DNA of 64,000 nucleotides from Pteria penguin (Eukaryota > Mollusca > Bivalvia > Pterioida > Pteriidae), in assembly GCA_035048485.1 (NCBI GenBank), contig CM068592.1, positions 41,572,045 to 41,636,044 on the forward strand. The letters run 5' to 3'. Under the pieces are notes generated by a model. That model did no database searches, had not been told where the DNA came from, and was given only the letters and a program-made list of their open reading frames with translations. Made by a program: the position numbers and the translations under genes. Each line of letters starts with the position of its first letter. Within the stretch, counting starts at the first letter, position 1. This document shows positions 12,091 through 44,568 of this stretch, in pieces.

Positions 12091-12562
12091 ATATGGCTAT
12101 AGGAAAAAATATCAAGTAATTCTGGGATGAAGGATTTCATGAATGGTAATGAAGATCAAAAGCAATTAACATATACAGTGATTAATGAATGAAATGAACT
12201 TAATGATTATGGAGAAGTGAGGCTTGAACTTATTTTGATATTTATTGTAAGATTGGCCATACTTAAGTCTTAGTTGATGAGTCATTTGTATATACATGTA
12301 CATGTATTTGTACCCCACAACTAAACGGCTCATGTATGTCAGATATTGGTTATGTTTGTTCCTCCGGTAACTTTAGATATGGCTTTCATATTTTGCATGG
12401 TTATTAAGAATATCAAAACATTCCCATTGATGTGTGTATTTGTAACTTGTGTCCTTGACTTTGAGTTTTGACCTTCTTTTCCAAATATGATGTGCTGTAG
12501 TAAAAGTCAATGGAGTGTACATCTTTCAAACATAATTTGAATAAATCTTATTACGTTTCTGT
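12091..12562 (+). other. CPVL 3' UTR with candidate poly(A) signal
   Basis: AT-rich non-coding sequence after the CPVL stop. An AATAAA hexamer at 12540-12545 is the best placed polyadenylation signal, giving a 3' UTR of about 470 nt. No gene is seen here. Confidence 0.45.
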
Positions 12563-12866
12563 TAAGGCCAATTGAAATTAATTGGTAGATTTTCATCCCC
12601 GCCCACCCCTAAAAAATCGACCCGCCCCAGAATCCATATACGTTTCAGTTTATATACATATCGCCATTTCCGGTAGTTGACGATGGTTTTCATGTCGTGA
12701 GAGTTGTTGCCGGCATAACTGATAAGAAAAGCTGGTTTGCTTCGAATTTTAACGATTCGAAGACAATATTTGAAAATAAATTATAAAAAATTAATTCCAC
12801 CCACCCGTCCCATATATTTTCACGACATTGGATGAAAATCTACCTATTAAGTTAAATTGGCCTAAA
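12563..12866. mobile_element. MITE with ~35-bp terminal inverted repeats
   Basis: Left end AAGGCCAATTGAAATTAAT...GGTAGATTTTCATCC is mirrored by the right end, which reads GGATGAAAATCTACC...TTAAATTGGCCTAA. It is 304 bp long with no coding capacity and lies just downstream of the CPVL poly(A) signal. Confidence 0.8.
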
Positions 12867-13403
12867 TGGTGTGATTGTAGATATGGATGACGTTAAACGA
12901 AGATAATCTCACTAAAAGTCATGACCGATGTCTAGTAGTAAGATTATAATAGTAATAAGAGTGAATCGTATATAAAACTGAAATCTATGTCTCAAGTCTG
13001 TATCTGATGTAGGTTTTATTACAATGGATATATTCTTAATATTTACATTCCTACTTCATTTCGCTCAAATGAAGGTTCCAATAAAATTGCACAACAATTT
13101 TCAATAATTGCAGTCAATAAAAGCAAGATGGTATCACATCATTTGTAACTACACATAATAATCTTCTATCTTTAACAAATTAGCCAATAAATTAGATGTA
13201 AAAATTGAATTCAAGTATCCCCTTTATATTTCAAAATTCAGTTGCAGAATATGACTTAATTATTGTCTTCAAAAGAGAACTACTTATAAGATCTTATCCT
13301 ACTTATAGGACCTCCAGCAAAATGCTGTTCCATTATCATAACTAACCCTTTAAGACATTGAGGGATTCATTGAGGTACAAATATGGAAAATGACCAATAT
13401 ATA
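12867..13403. other. Intergenic sequence without recognised features
   Basis: AT-rich sequence between the MITE and the foldback. I see no exon-like frame with splice sites and no repeat. Confidence 0.5.
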
Positions 13404-13509
13404 TTTTCTGTTTTTGTGCTGTGTTGTGTGTATTGGCAGTATGGAATGAAAAAAAAAAATTCCATTCCCATCTGCCAATACACATACACACCAAGGAAGC
13501 ACAGAAACT
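13404..13509. repeat. Foldback hairpin, ~48-bp arms
   Basis: Arms meeting at an A-run pair GTGTATTGGCAG...TATGGAATG with CCATTCCCATCTGCCAATAC, and extend outward to TTTCTG...GTGCTG against CAGCAC-like CAGAAA. It is imperfect. Probably a small foldback transposon. Confidence 0.7.
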
Positions 13510-14044
13510 TAAAAACAATCCTTAAATGGTTTCATTCTACCTAGCATGTCAGGATAAATAATATTTCTCTGAAACCCTAGCATGGAATCCATTTTTCAGC
13601 CAAATAATCACAAAGAAAAGAAATGACCCATACTGGATGGTAGAGTATACATTATAACAAATCACTTGCAGGAAATATTTCAAAACAATATGGGTTTTTT
13701 TTGAGACACTAGATGCAGGTTCCTCCTATACAAACATGAAATTCAATAAAACTGAAGATGAATTGGTATTCTGAGAAATGCACAAGTAGCTAGAGTGTCC
13801 TTGATCTCTTGACACTAACTTTTTTAGTTTGATATTAAACAGACGCATTTACATTGATATGTTTTATTACACATACTGACCACATTTTGTTACACATACT
13901 GACCACATTTTGTTATGCTACAATGTTTCGTAATGAATGGACTTAATTTTTGAAGGTGAATAATGTATAATATTTATTTTTTTGTACATGCATTGATGAA
14001 GTATTGCAATAAATTCTATTCTGTTAATAAATCCCGTTGCCTTG

Positions 14045-14245
14045 ATTTGTCTCATTGATGGTTACAACCATTGTGTCATTGATGGTTTGAACCATTGTCT
14101 CATTGATGGTTACAACCATTGTCTCATTGATGGTTACAACCATTGTGTCATTGATGGTTACAACCACTGTCTCATTGATGGTTACAACCATTGTGTCATC
14201 GATGGTTACAACCATTGTCTCATTGATGGTTACAACCATTGTCTT
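14045..14245. repeat. 24-bp minisatellite with internal dyad
   Basis: About 8 copies of CATTGATGGTTACAACCATT plus GT[CG]T. The core ATGGTT-N-AACCAT is a near palindrome. The period is a multiple of three, so both strands stay open; the frames are not genes. Confidence 0.93.
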
Positions 14246-14880
14246 ATCACTGAGAGGTCCCAGGTTTGAGTGCCATTAATGACTGGTGTCCTGTCTCTCA
14301 GATGAGAGAGTAAAACCTGAGGTACAGTGTCACAGTAGACGTAACATGTAAAAGATCCTTCACTGCTTCAGGTGGATCCATGCCACAATACATGTAGATC
14401 CCTTCACTGCTTCAGGTGGATCCATGCCACAATACATGTAGATCCCTCACTCCTTCAGGTGGACCCTGTGTCACAATAGGTGTAGCTAGTATAAGATCCC
14501 TCAATGCTTCAGGTGGATCCCTCACTGCTTTTGGTGGATCCAGTGTCACAATAGGTGCAGCATGTAAAAGATTCCTCACTGCTTCAGGTGGATACGGTGT
14601 CACAAAAGATGTAGATCCCTCGCTGCTTTAGGTGGATCCAGTGTCACAGTAGGTGTAGCATGTGTAAGATCCCTTACTGCTTCAGGTGAATCCAGTGTCA
14701 CAATAGGGGTAGCATGTACAAGTTCCCTCACTGCTTCAGGTGGGTATGTCACATAGATCTGTAGTTTAGTGTAGTGCTTCAGGTGTCATATGTCACATAG
14801 ATCTGTAGTTGAGTGTAGTGCTTCAGACAGATACTGTCGCCATATAAATGCAATAACCTAGGTGATATGTAAAACAAGAA
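14246..14880 (+). mobile_element. SINE with internally expanded ~54-bp segment, locus 1
   Basis: SINE B-box-like CCCAGGTTTGAGTGCC and the body (CTCAGATGAGAGAGTAAAAC) lie at the left, and the SINE tail (CGCCATATAAATGCAATAAC...GTAAAACAAGAATCC) at the right. Between them, from ~14350 to ~14760, the element's CCCTCACTGCTTCAGGTGGA segment and following 30 bp are tandemly repeated about 8-9 times. Confidence 0.78.
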
Positions 14881-14954
14881 TCCAACAAACAAATCAATAG
14901 CCAGTTGTGGGGCAGTTTGTAGGAGTGGTGTGACCCTGGATGTCAATAATGACA

Positions 14955-15715
14955 ACCAGTATTCAGTCCTGACAGTTTGAGAACCAGTATTCAGGCTTGA
15001 CAGTCTGACAGTATTCAGCCCTGACAGTCTGACAACCAGTATTCAGGCCTGACAGTCTGACCACCAGTATTCAGGCCTGACAGTCTGACAAACAGTATTC
15101 AGCCCTGACATTCTGACAAACAGTATTCAGGCCTGACAGTCTGACAACCAGTATTCAGGCCTGACAGTCTGACAAACAGTATTCAGCCCTGACATTCTGA
15201 CAAACAGTATTCAGGCCTGACAGTCTGACAACCAGTATTCAGGCCTGACAGTCTGACAACCAGTATTCAGGCCTGACAGTCTTACAACCAACATTTAGTC
15301 CTGACAACCAACATTTAGTCCTGGCAATCTATTAACAACCAATTTTCAGTCCTGACAGTCTGACAACCAACATTCAGTACTGGCAATTTGTCAACCAACA
15401 TTCAGTACTGGCAATCTGTCAAGCAACATTCAGACCTGACAATCTGACAACCAACATTCAGTCTTGGCAATCTGACAACCAACATTCAGACCTGACAATC
15501 AACATTCAGTACTGGCAATAAACTGAAAAACCAACATTCAGTCTTGGCAGTCTGACAACCAACATTCAGACTTGACAATCAACATTCAGTACTATAGCAA
15601 TCTGACAACCAACATTCAGTCTAGGCAATCTAACAACCAACATTCATTCCTGACTTTCTTACAACCAACATTCAGTCCTGGCATTCTCACAACTAACAAT
15701 TAGTCCTGACAATCT
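14955..15715. repeat. 28-bp minisatellite
   Basis: More than 20 units of the type AACCAGTATTCAGGCCTGAC plus AGTCTGAC, decaying rightward into AACCAACATTCAGTCCTGGC variants. Confidence 0.9.
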
Positions 15716-15789
15716 GAATTATCTGGAGTGATTTAGTTACTATTTTCTGCGTCTTAAGATCAGACAATTCAAACCAAGATGCCATGTCA

Positions 15790-15900
15790 GGATACACAAT
15801 AACAATCATTTGAAGGTCACCCACTGCTTTGGTGGCTCCATTGCATAGGTGAAATTTTGAGGCTTTGCACCACGCAATAAAACCCTGATTTAATTGGGAG
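15790..15900 (+). mobile_element. SINE 3' remnant
   Basis: Short stretch resembling the SINE body (GGTCACCCACTGCTTTGGTG, then TTGCATAGGTGAAATTTTGA). It is degenerate and lacks a head. Confidence 0.45.
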
Positions 15901-15944
15901 AAAACTCAGGGAAAAGAGGAACAGATATGATGTTTCTTCACATC

Positions 15945-16585
15945 TTTTGTTTCGCTGTGAGGGTGATCCAGTGGCTTTTATGGGTCGAATTGTCACTCAG
16001 GATGAAACTAGGGTTCACCATTTGATCCTGAAGTTAAGAAACAAAGCATGCAATGAATTCACCCTGGCTCACCATGCACTTCCTTAACAATTCAAGAGAG
16101 TTTCGTCAGCTCGTAAAGCCGTGGCCTCTATCTTTTAGAACAATCAGGGGGAATTCTTGGTTGATTTTAAAGAGGAAGTCTGCACGCTAAATATTGCATA
16201 TCATGCACATGAGTTGAAGACTCTACGTTGGGGGATCGTGAGAAAGAGCAAAAGAAAGCTAACCAGAGGCGGTCTGCTCTCCCTGGATAATGCATCCGCT
16301 CACACTTCCATGTTGCAATGACAGCTGTGACAGAAAGAAGCTTCGGGGTTCTTCTTCATCCGACATATTCCCCAGATTTAGCACCATCTGACTTCACGGA
16401 AGGAATTCCGACATATTCCCCAGATTTAGCACCATCTGACTTCAATCTATTCCCAAAACTAACATTCTACCTACACGGAAGGAATCTTGGAAGCAATATG
16501 AGTGTGTTATGGACGCTGTATATAAGTACATTGTTTACTTTGGGAACAGTTACGGTTGATTATTTCGAGGACACCGCACGATAAA
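15945..16585 (+). pseudogene. Dead mariner-family transposase
   Basis: Reads as a decayed mariner (IS630/Tc1/mariner superfamily) transposase across several frames. A start near 15957 gives DPVAFMGRIVTQDETRVHH, the region of the first catalytic Asp. Later come LLSLDNASAHTS (second Asp) and LHPTYSPDLAPSDFNLFPKL (third). A premature stop follows HHALP near 16085 and others lie downstream. A ~50-bp segment including the YSPDLAPSDF codons is tandemly duplicated at ~16355-16440. Inactive. Confidence 0.85.
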
Positions 16586-16605
16586 TGGTGCATATTATTC
16601 AAACG

Positions 16606-19600
16606 GATTGCAGAGGCTACGTCAGGAGATCATGAGAGAGAGAGGAGATGAGAGTAAACAGAGGCTATGCAGGAGATCTTGAGAGAGAGGAGAGGAGAGT
16701 AAACAGAGGCTACGTCAGGAGATCATGAGAAAGAGGAGAGTAAACAGAGGCTACGTCAGGAGATCATGAGAGAGAGGAGAGGAGAGTAAACAGAGGCTAC
16801 CTCAGGAGACCATGAGAAAGAGGAGAGTAAACAGAGGCTACGTCAGGAGATCATGAGAGAGAGGAGAGGAGAGTAAACAGAGGCTACGTCAGGAGACCAT
16901 GAAAAGAGGAGAGGAGCGTAAACAGAGGCTACGTCAGGAGATCATGAGAAAGAGGAGAGGGGAGTAAACAGATGCTACGTCAGGAGATCATGAGAGAGAG
17001 GAGAGGAAAGTAAACAGAGGCTACGTCAGGAGACCATGAGATAGAGGAGAGGAGAGTAAACAGGCTACGTCAGGAGACCTTGAGAGAGAGGAGAGGAGAG
17101 TAAACAGAGGCTACGTCAGGAGATCATGAGAAAGAGGAGAGGAGCTTAAACAGAGGCTACGTCAGGAGATCATGAGAAATAGGAGAGCAGAGTAAACAGA
17201 GGCTACGTCAGAAGATCAGGAGAAAGAGGAGAGCAGCGTAAACAGAGACTACGTGAAGAGATCATGAGAAAGAGGAAAGTAAACAGAAGCTACGTCAGGA
17301 GATCATGAGATAGAGGAGAGGAGAGTAAACAGAGGCTACATCAGGAGATCATGAGAAAGAGGAGAGGAGAGTAAACAGAGGCTACGTCAGGAGATCATGA
17401 GAGAGAGGAGAGGAAAGTAAACAGAGGCTACGTCAGGAGACCATGAGATAGAGGAGAGGAGAGTAAACAGGCTACGTCAGACCTTGAGAGAGAGGAGAGG
17501 AGAGTAAACAGAGGCTACGTCAGGAGATCATGAGAAAGAGGAGAGGAGCTTAAACAGAGGCTACGTCAGGAGATCATGAGAAATAGGAGAGCAGAGTAAA
17601 CAGAGGCTATGTCAGAAGATCAGGAGAAAGAGGAGAGGAGCGTAAACAGAGACTACGTCAAGAGATCATGAGAAAGAGGAAAGTAAACAGAAGCTACGTC
17701 AGGAGATCATGAGAAATAGGAGAGCAGAGTAAACAGAGGCTACATCAGGAGATCATGAGAAAGAGGAGAGTAAACAGAGGCTACGTCAGGAGGTCATGAG
17801 AAAGAGGAGAAGAGAGTAAACAGAGGCTACGTCAGGAGATCATGAGAAAGAGGAAAGCAGAGTAAACAGAGGCTACGTCAGGAGATCATGAGAAAGAGGA
17901 AAGCAGAGTAAACAGAGGCTACGTCAGGAGATCATGAGAGAGAGGAGAGGAGAGTAAACGGAGGCTACGTCAGGAGATCATGAAAAAGAGGAGAGGGGAG
18001 TAAACAAAGGCTACGTCAGGAGATCATGAGAGAAAGGAGAGGAGAGTAAACAGAGGCTACGTCAAGAGACCATGAGAAAGAGGAGAGGAGAGTAAACAGA
18101 GGCTACGTCAGGAGACCATGAGAGAGAGGAGAGTTAACAGAGGCTACGTCAGGAGATCACGAGAAAGAGGAGAGCAGAGTAAACAGAGGCTACGTCAGGA
18201 GACCTTGAGAGAGAGGAGAGGAGAGTAAACAGAGGCTACGTCAGGAGAGCATGAGAAAAATGAGAGGAGAGTAAACAGAGGCTACGTCAGGAGATCATGA
18301 GAGAGAGGAGAGGAGAGTAAACAGAGGCTACGTCAGGACACCATGAGATAGAGAAGAGGAGAGTAAACAGAGGCTACGTCAGGAGATCATGAGAAAGAGG
18401 AGAAGAGAGTAAACAGAGGCTACGTTAGGAGATCATGAGAAAGAGGAGAAGAGAGTAAACAGAGGCTACGTCAGGAGATCATGAGAGAGAGGAAAGGAGA
18501 GTAAACAGAGGCTACGTCAGGAGATCATGAGAAAGAGGACAGCAGAGTAAACAGAGGCTACGTCAGGAGATCATGAGAAAGAGGAGAGGAGAGTAAACAG
18601 AGGCTACGTCAGGAGACCATGAGAGAGAGGAGAGGAGAGTAAACAGAGGCTACGTCAGGAGTTCATGAGAGAGAGGAGAGGAGAGTAAACAGGGGCTACG
18701 TCAGGAGATCATGAGAGAGAGGAGAGCAGAGTAAACAGAGGCTACGTCAGGAGATCATGAGAAAGAGGAGAGGAGAGTAAACAGGGGCTACGTCAGGAGA
18801 CCTTGAGAGAGAGGAGAGGAGAGTAAACAGAGGCTACCTCAGGAGATCATGAGAAAGAGGAGAGGAGAGTAAACAGAGGCTACGTCAGGAGATCATGAGA
18901 AAGAGGAGAGGAGAGTAAACAAAGGCTACGTCAGGAGATCATGAGAGAGATAAGAGGAGAGTAAACAGAGGCTACGTCAGGAGATGATGAGAGAGAGGAG
19001 AGGAGAGTAAACAGAGGCTACGTCAGGAGACCATGAGAGAGAGGAGAGGAGAGTAAACAGGGGCTACGTCAGGAGATCATGAGAGAGAGAGGAGAGCAGA
19101 GTAAACAGAGGCTACGTCATGAGATCATGAGAAAAAGGAGAGGAGAGTAAAGAAAGGCTACGTCAGGAGATCATGAGAGAGAGGAGAGGAGAGTAAACAG
19201 AGGCTACGTCAGGAGATCATGAAAAAGAGGAGAGGAGAGTAAACAGAGGCTACGTCAGGAGATCATGAGAAAGAGGAGAGGAGAGTAAACAAAGGCTACG
19301 TCAGGAGATCATGAGTGAGATAAGAGGAGAGTAAACAGAGGCTACGTCAGGAGATCATGAGAAAGAGGAGAGGAGAGTAAACAGAGACTACGTCAGGAGA
19401 TCATGAGAAAGAGGAGAGGAGAGTAAACAGAGGCTACGTCAGGAGATCATGAGAAAGAGGAGAGGAGAGTAAATAGAGGCTACGTCAGGAGATCATGAGA
19501 AAGAAGAGAGCAGAGTAAACAGAGGCTGCGTCAGGAGACCATGAGAGAGAGGAGAGGAGAGTAAACAAAGGCTACGTCAGGAGATCATGAGAGAAAGGAG

Positions 19601-20690
19601 AGGAGAGTAAACAGAGGCTACGTCAGGAGACCATGAGAAAGAGGAGAGGAGAGTAAACAGAGGCTACGTCAGGAGACCATGAGAAAGAGGAGAGGTGAGT
19701 AAACAGAGGCTACGTCAGGAGATCATGAGAAAGAGGAGAGGGGAGTAAACAAAGGCTACGTCAGGAGATCATGAGAGAAAGGAGAGGAGAGTAAACAGAG
19801 GCTACGTCAGGAGACCATGAGAAAGAGGAGAGGAGAGTAAACAGAGGCTACGTCAGGAGACCATGAGAGAGAGGAGAGTAAACAGAGGCTACGTCAGGAG
19901 ATCACGAGAAAGAGGAGAGCAGAGTAAACAGAGGCTACGTCAGGAGACCTTGAGAGAGAGGAGAGGAGAGTAAACAGAGGCTACGTCAGGAGAGCATGAG
20001 AAAAATGAGAGGAGAGTAAACAGAGGCTACGTCATGAGATCATGAGAGAGAGGAAAGGAGAGTAAACAGAGGCTACGTCAGGTGACCACGAGAAAGAGGA
20101 GAGTAAACAGAGGCTACGTGAGTAGATCATGAGAGAGAGGAGAGGAGAGTAAACAGGCTACGTCAGGAGATCATGAGAAAGATGAGAGGAGAGTAAACAG
20201 AGGCTACGTCAGGAGACCATGAGAGAGAAGAGAGGAGCGTACAGGAGATTATGAGAGAGAGGAGAGGAGAGTAAACAGAGGCTACGACAGGAGATCATGA
20301 GAAAGAGGAGAGTAAACAAAGGCTACGTCAGGAGATCATGAGAGAGAGGAGAGGAGAGTAAACAGAGGCTACGTCAGGAGACCATGAGGGAGAGGAGAGG
20401 AGAGTACAGAGGCTACGTCAGGAGATAGTGAGAAAGAGGAGAAGAGAGTAAACAGAGGCTACGTCAGGAGACCTTGAGAGAGAGGAGAGGAGAGTAAACA
20501 GATGCTACGTCAGGAGATCATGAGAGAGAGGAGAGGAGAGTAAACAGAGGCTACGTCAGGAGATCATGAGAAAGAGGAGAGTAAACAGAGGCTACGTCAG
20601 GAGATCATGAGAGAGAGGAGAGGAGAGTAAACAGAGGCTACGTCAGGAGATCATGAGAGAGAGGAGAGGAGAGTAAATAGAGGCGTTCTG
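16606..20690. repeat. 4.1-kb minisatellite, 46-bp unit, ~90 copies
   Basis: A continuous purine-rich array whose unit is AGAGGCTACGTCAGGAGATC plus ATGAGARAGAGGAGAGGAGAGTAAAC in two parts. Common variants are ~38 bp, lacking one AGGAGAGG. It abuts the mariner remnant on the left. No ORF is kept on the + strand because each unit carries TGA or TAA. Confidence 0.95.
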
Positions 20691-21890
20691 TTCCTGTAGA
20701 GTGACCTCTGGGCCTTCGTTCTGCGACCATGGATCCACCCCTTGACTGATCTGGTCATACAGACGTTTTGAAGCTTCATGTCAGGTGAGCGAAAACCTGA
20801 ACCATGAAATTTAATATGTTTCCAAAACACAAGCGCATTCCAACACGGATCCATGTCCGCGCAGATGCTGGTGCTAAGTGCTGTACAGTAACTTCACGGT
20901 ATAAATGTGTGTCATAGATTTAAAACTTATTTGCATACCCAAATGATGGATACATGCATGTATGTTGTAGTTGGGCTTTATTTCCATTTTTCTTCAACTT
21001 CTCAGTTCCGTGCAGTTGAGACAGAGCGAGGCAGCTTTTCTATGTAAACGGAAATGGGATTGGGATGTAGGCCCAGTTTTGTACAGCATACGCGGACGCT
21101 GGGCGGCTATGCATGTTTTATATCTGCCTGTCTTGTATATAAATAAATAAATAAGTACATTAATAAATAAATCAATAAATAAAAAGACAAAAATGAATAA
21201 AAAGTGTGTGTTCGAGGAATCGAACCCGGAACCACCAACACGAGGGTCTCGCGAGTTCATTGCGGGATGAAACCAATGAATATTTGGGGAATTGCTCTTG
21301 TCCTTGAAGACGGCAGACTCGCCGATCAATCAAGCAGTCATTAATACCACATTAGCATATGAGAGTTACACACAATAAACTTAATCAACTTGCAAAATAA
21401 TAAAGTAACAATTTACAATAGGATGAACAATATGCCTTATGACATAATAAAGAGAGTTCACCAATGCTGAACCTATGGTTTTATGCACAGGAATTTAGTA
21501 ACGGTATATGTCAATACTAGAGCAGTAGAGTTAACTTACTATGTACAGAAAGATTAAAAAAAAAATAACCATTCAAATGAACCGTCACTTGTAAAAGCAG
21601 GATTAACGCCAGGGGCATTGGTTATGGCAGTAATTACTTAGATGGGACGTAGCTTAAAAGTGTGGAATTCAATAATAGACAGGAAACGACACGAACAGAA
21701 ACTTAAGAAGAAAGATTGTCATGAACAAATAAACTGACCGAAAGGTGATAATTTAACAGGTAAAAGAATTTACTACTAAATAGAAATAATTCCCGGAAAG
21801 AAGACAGAATTTAGGAATTTACTTCAGATATTAACGTCTTTTTTCCGAAAGCGGACATAATTAAAAGCTGTGAAAAGGGATAATCCAAGC
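20691..21890. other. Intergenic sequence; a possible antisense tRNA-like fragment
   Basis: Mostly featureless. There is an AAAT-rich stretch at ~21135-21190. At ~21210-21280 the minus strand reads GGTTCCGGGTTCGATTCC, a B-box/T-arm-like string, without a clear A box; it may be a SINE head or tRNA remnant. No protein gene is recognised. Confidence 0.35.
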
Positions 21891-21896
21891 TTTGAA

Positions 21897-21913
21897 CCCC
21901 CCCCCCCCCCCCC

Positions 21914-21946
<33 letters not shown>

Positions 21947-21967
21947 AGAAGAAAGAAAAAAAAAAGA
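21897..21967. repeat. Poly-C / poly-A low-complexity tract
   Basis: A run of C followed directly by a run of A, then GAAGAAG-type purines. Open frames here are artefacts. Confidence 0.9.
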
Positions 21968-22103
21968 GAGAGAAATAATTTACTATAGAGAAGAAATGAA
22001 ATAAATAAGAGTGATATTGAAGTGAATTATCAAGAAGGAAAAACACAAATTAAATTCCATTGACAAATGAAATAATAATGAAAATAATTAATGATGATGA
22101 TGA

Positions 22104-22352
22104 TTGATCTATTGATTGGTTATTGTTTTACGTCAATCCACGGTTATTTCACGTATATAGTGACGGCATCTGCCCGATGAATTGCATAGAAATTTTTACC
22201 TTTGCAACGGACCCACCCGAAGCAGTGACACGGGACCTTGGTAATCACTGTCTCATCCGAAAGACAGAACACCGGTGCGCCCATTGAGGGAATCGAACTC
22301 GGGACCTCGAGGTCATGAGCGGAGCACCCTCATCCACTAGGCCACACCGGCT

Positions 22353-22353
<1 letters not shown>
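22104..22353 (-). mobile_element. tRNA-derived SINE, antisense, copy C
   Basis: Reverse complement of the SINE: tail near 22104 (GATTGATCTATTGATTGG), B box antisense GGAATCGAACTCGGGACC, A box antisense CCACTAGGCCACACCGGC at the right end. GATGATGATGA repeats on both sides are the probable target duplication. Confidence 0.88.
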
Positions 22354-22383
<30 letters not shown>

Positions 22384-22800
22384 AACAATGGTAATAAAAT
22401 ACTCATATTTAAAAATATAAAATCAAATTCATGGTTTATAACCTGTTACACTTTAAGAGTTTTAAAACCTATATAATTTAAATTATACCCCCCCCCCCCC
22501 CTTGAGATTTTCATGGAATGGGACTGTTGATTTTGCCAATTTGATAACGACATAATTCAACATTTTCTTAATGTATGACTATTATTTAGACGTAAAGCAC
22601 TCACATCTTGCGGCTAGCTGCAACCAGTTCAAGTATTGATGTAGATCTACGCATTTAAAACATTTATGCAAATCGAATTAAAGGATGAAGCTTGGGTCTG
22701 AAAATTTTAGACCCTCCTGACAAAACAAAAGCTGGATCCGCCCCTGGGAATGTCTAGAAATTAAATTCGACTCGGACTTGCTACATAGATCTAGAGAAAA
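22354..22800. other. Upstream intergenic sequence of HELLS
   Basis: A GAT-repeat to ~22382, then AT-rich sequence with a C-run at ~22489-22501. No exon or RNA gene is seen. Confidence 0.5.
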
Positions 22801-22825
22801 AAGAACGATAATCTAGACAATGGTA

Positions 22826-22935
22826 TTTTCCCGCCATTTCTAAATAGGAACCCTTGGGATGTCGCATTCGGAACTTCTCAGTTGTCTTACTTGATAACTT
22901 CACGAGGTGTTCCGATTGGAATGTTTCCCGCTAGA
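22826..22935 (+). promoter_or_regulatory. Putative HELLS promoter: two E2F sites and a CCAAT box
   Basis: TTTTCCCGCC at 22826-22835 and TTTCCCGC at 22924-22931 match the E2F consensus. ATTGG at 22915-22919 is an inverted CCAAT box. They lie 70-180 bp upstream of the likely first-exon donor at 23008. E2F control of vertebrate HELLS is known; its action here is inferred. No TATA box was seen. Confidence 0.55.
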
Positions 22936-23007
22936 TTCTAATCGAAGGCATACCAGGCAAGAAGACCAAATTCATCTCCAGATATAAGTGTTTTCTGCAC
23001 GGTCAAG
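22936..23007 (+). other. HELLS: HELLS non-coding exon 1 (5' UTR)
   Basis: A consensus donor GTAATA follows 23007 (TCAAG|GTAATAAG) and an acceptor TTTTATAG precedes 23207, so a 199-nt 5' UTR intron is likely. The 5' boundary is a guess. Confidence 0.45.
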
Positions 23008-23214
23008 GTAATAAGTATAAAGGTTTCTTCAGGCCACGTTTACGTTATGCATTGTAACTCGAAACTTTCATCCTGCAGTAGACTGAGTAGTGAAAGAATT
23101 CTGTACTGTTAATCTGTTGATCTCGAGAAAAGACAAAAGTACGGAGTTACGTAAAAATTTTTTTGTTTGTTGTGCCGAATCTAGAAATTTAATTTGAATT
23201 TTATAGGAAAAACC

Positions 23215-44568
<21,354 letters not shown>

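Noticed and set aside
14042..14269. Repeat peptides on both strands
   Set aside because: 24-bp minisatellite, open in both directions because of its period.
16606..20690. Possible CRISPR-like regular repeat array
   Set aside because: Units are contiguous with no unique spacers, in an intron-rich animal sequence; it is a minisatellite.
20994..21329. 111-codon antisense frame
   Set aside because: Crosses an AAAT-rich tract and a tRNA-like fragment; composition looks random.
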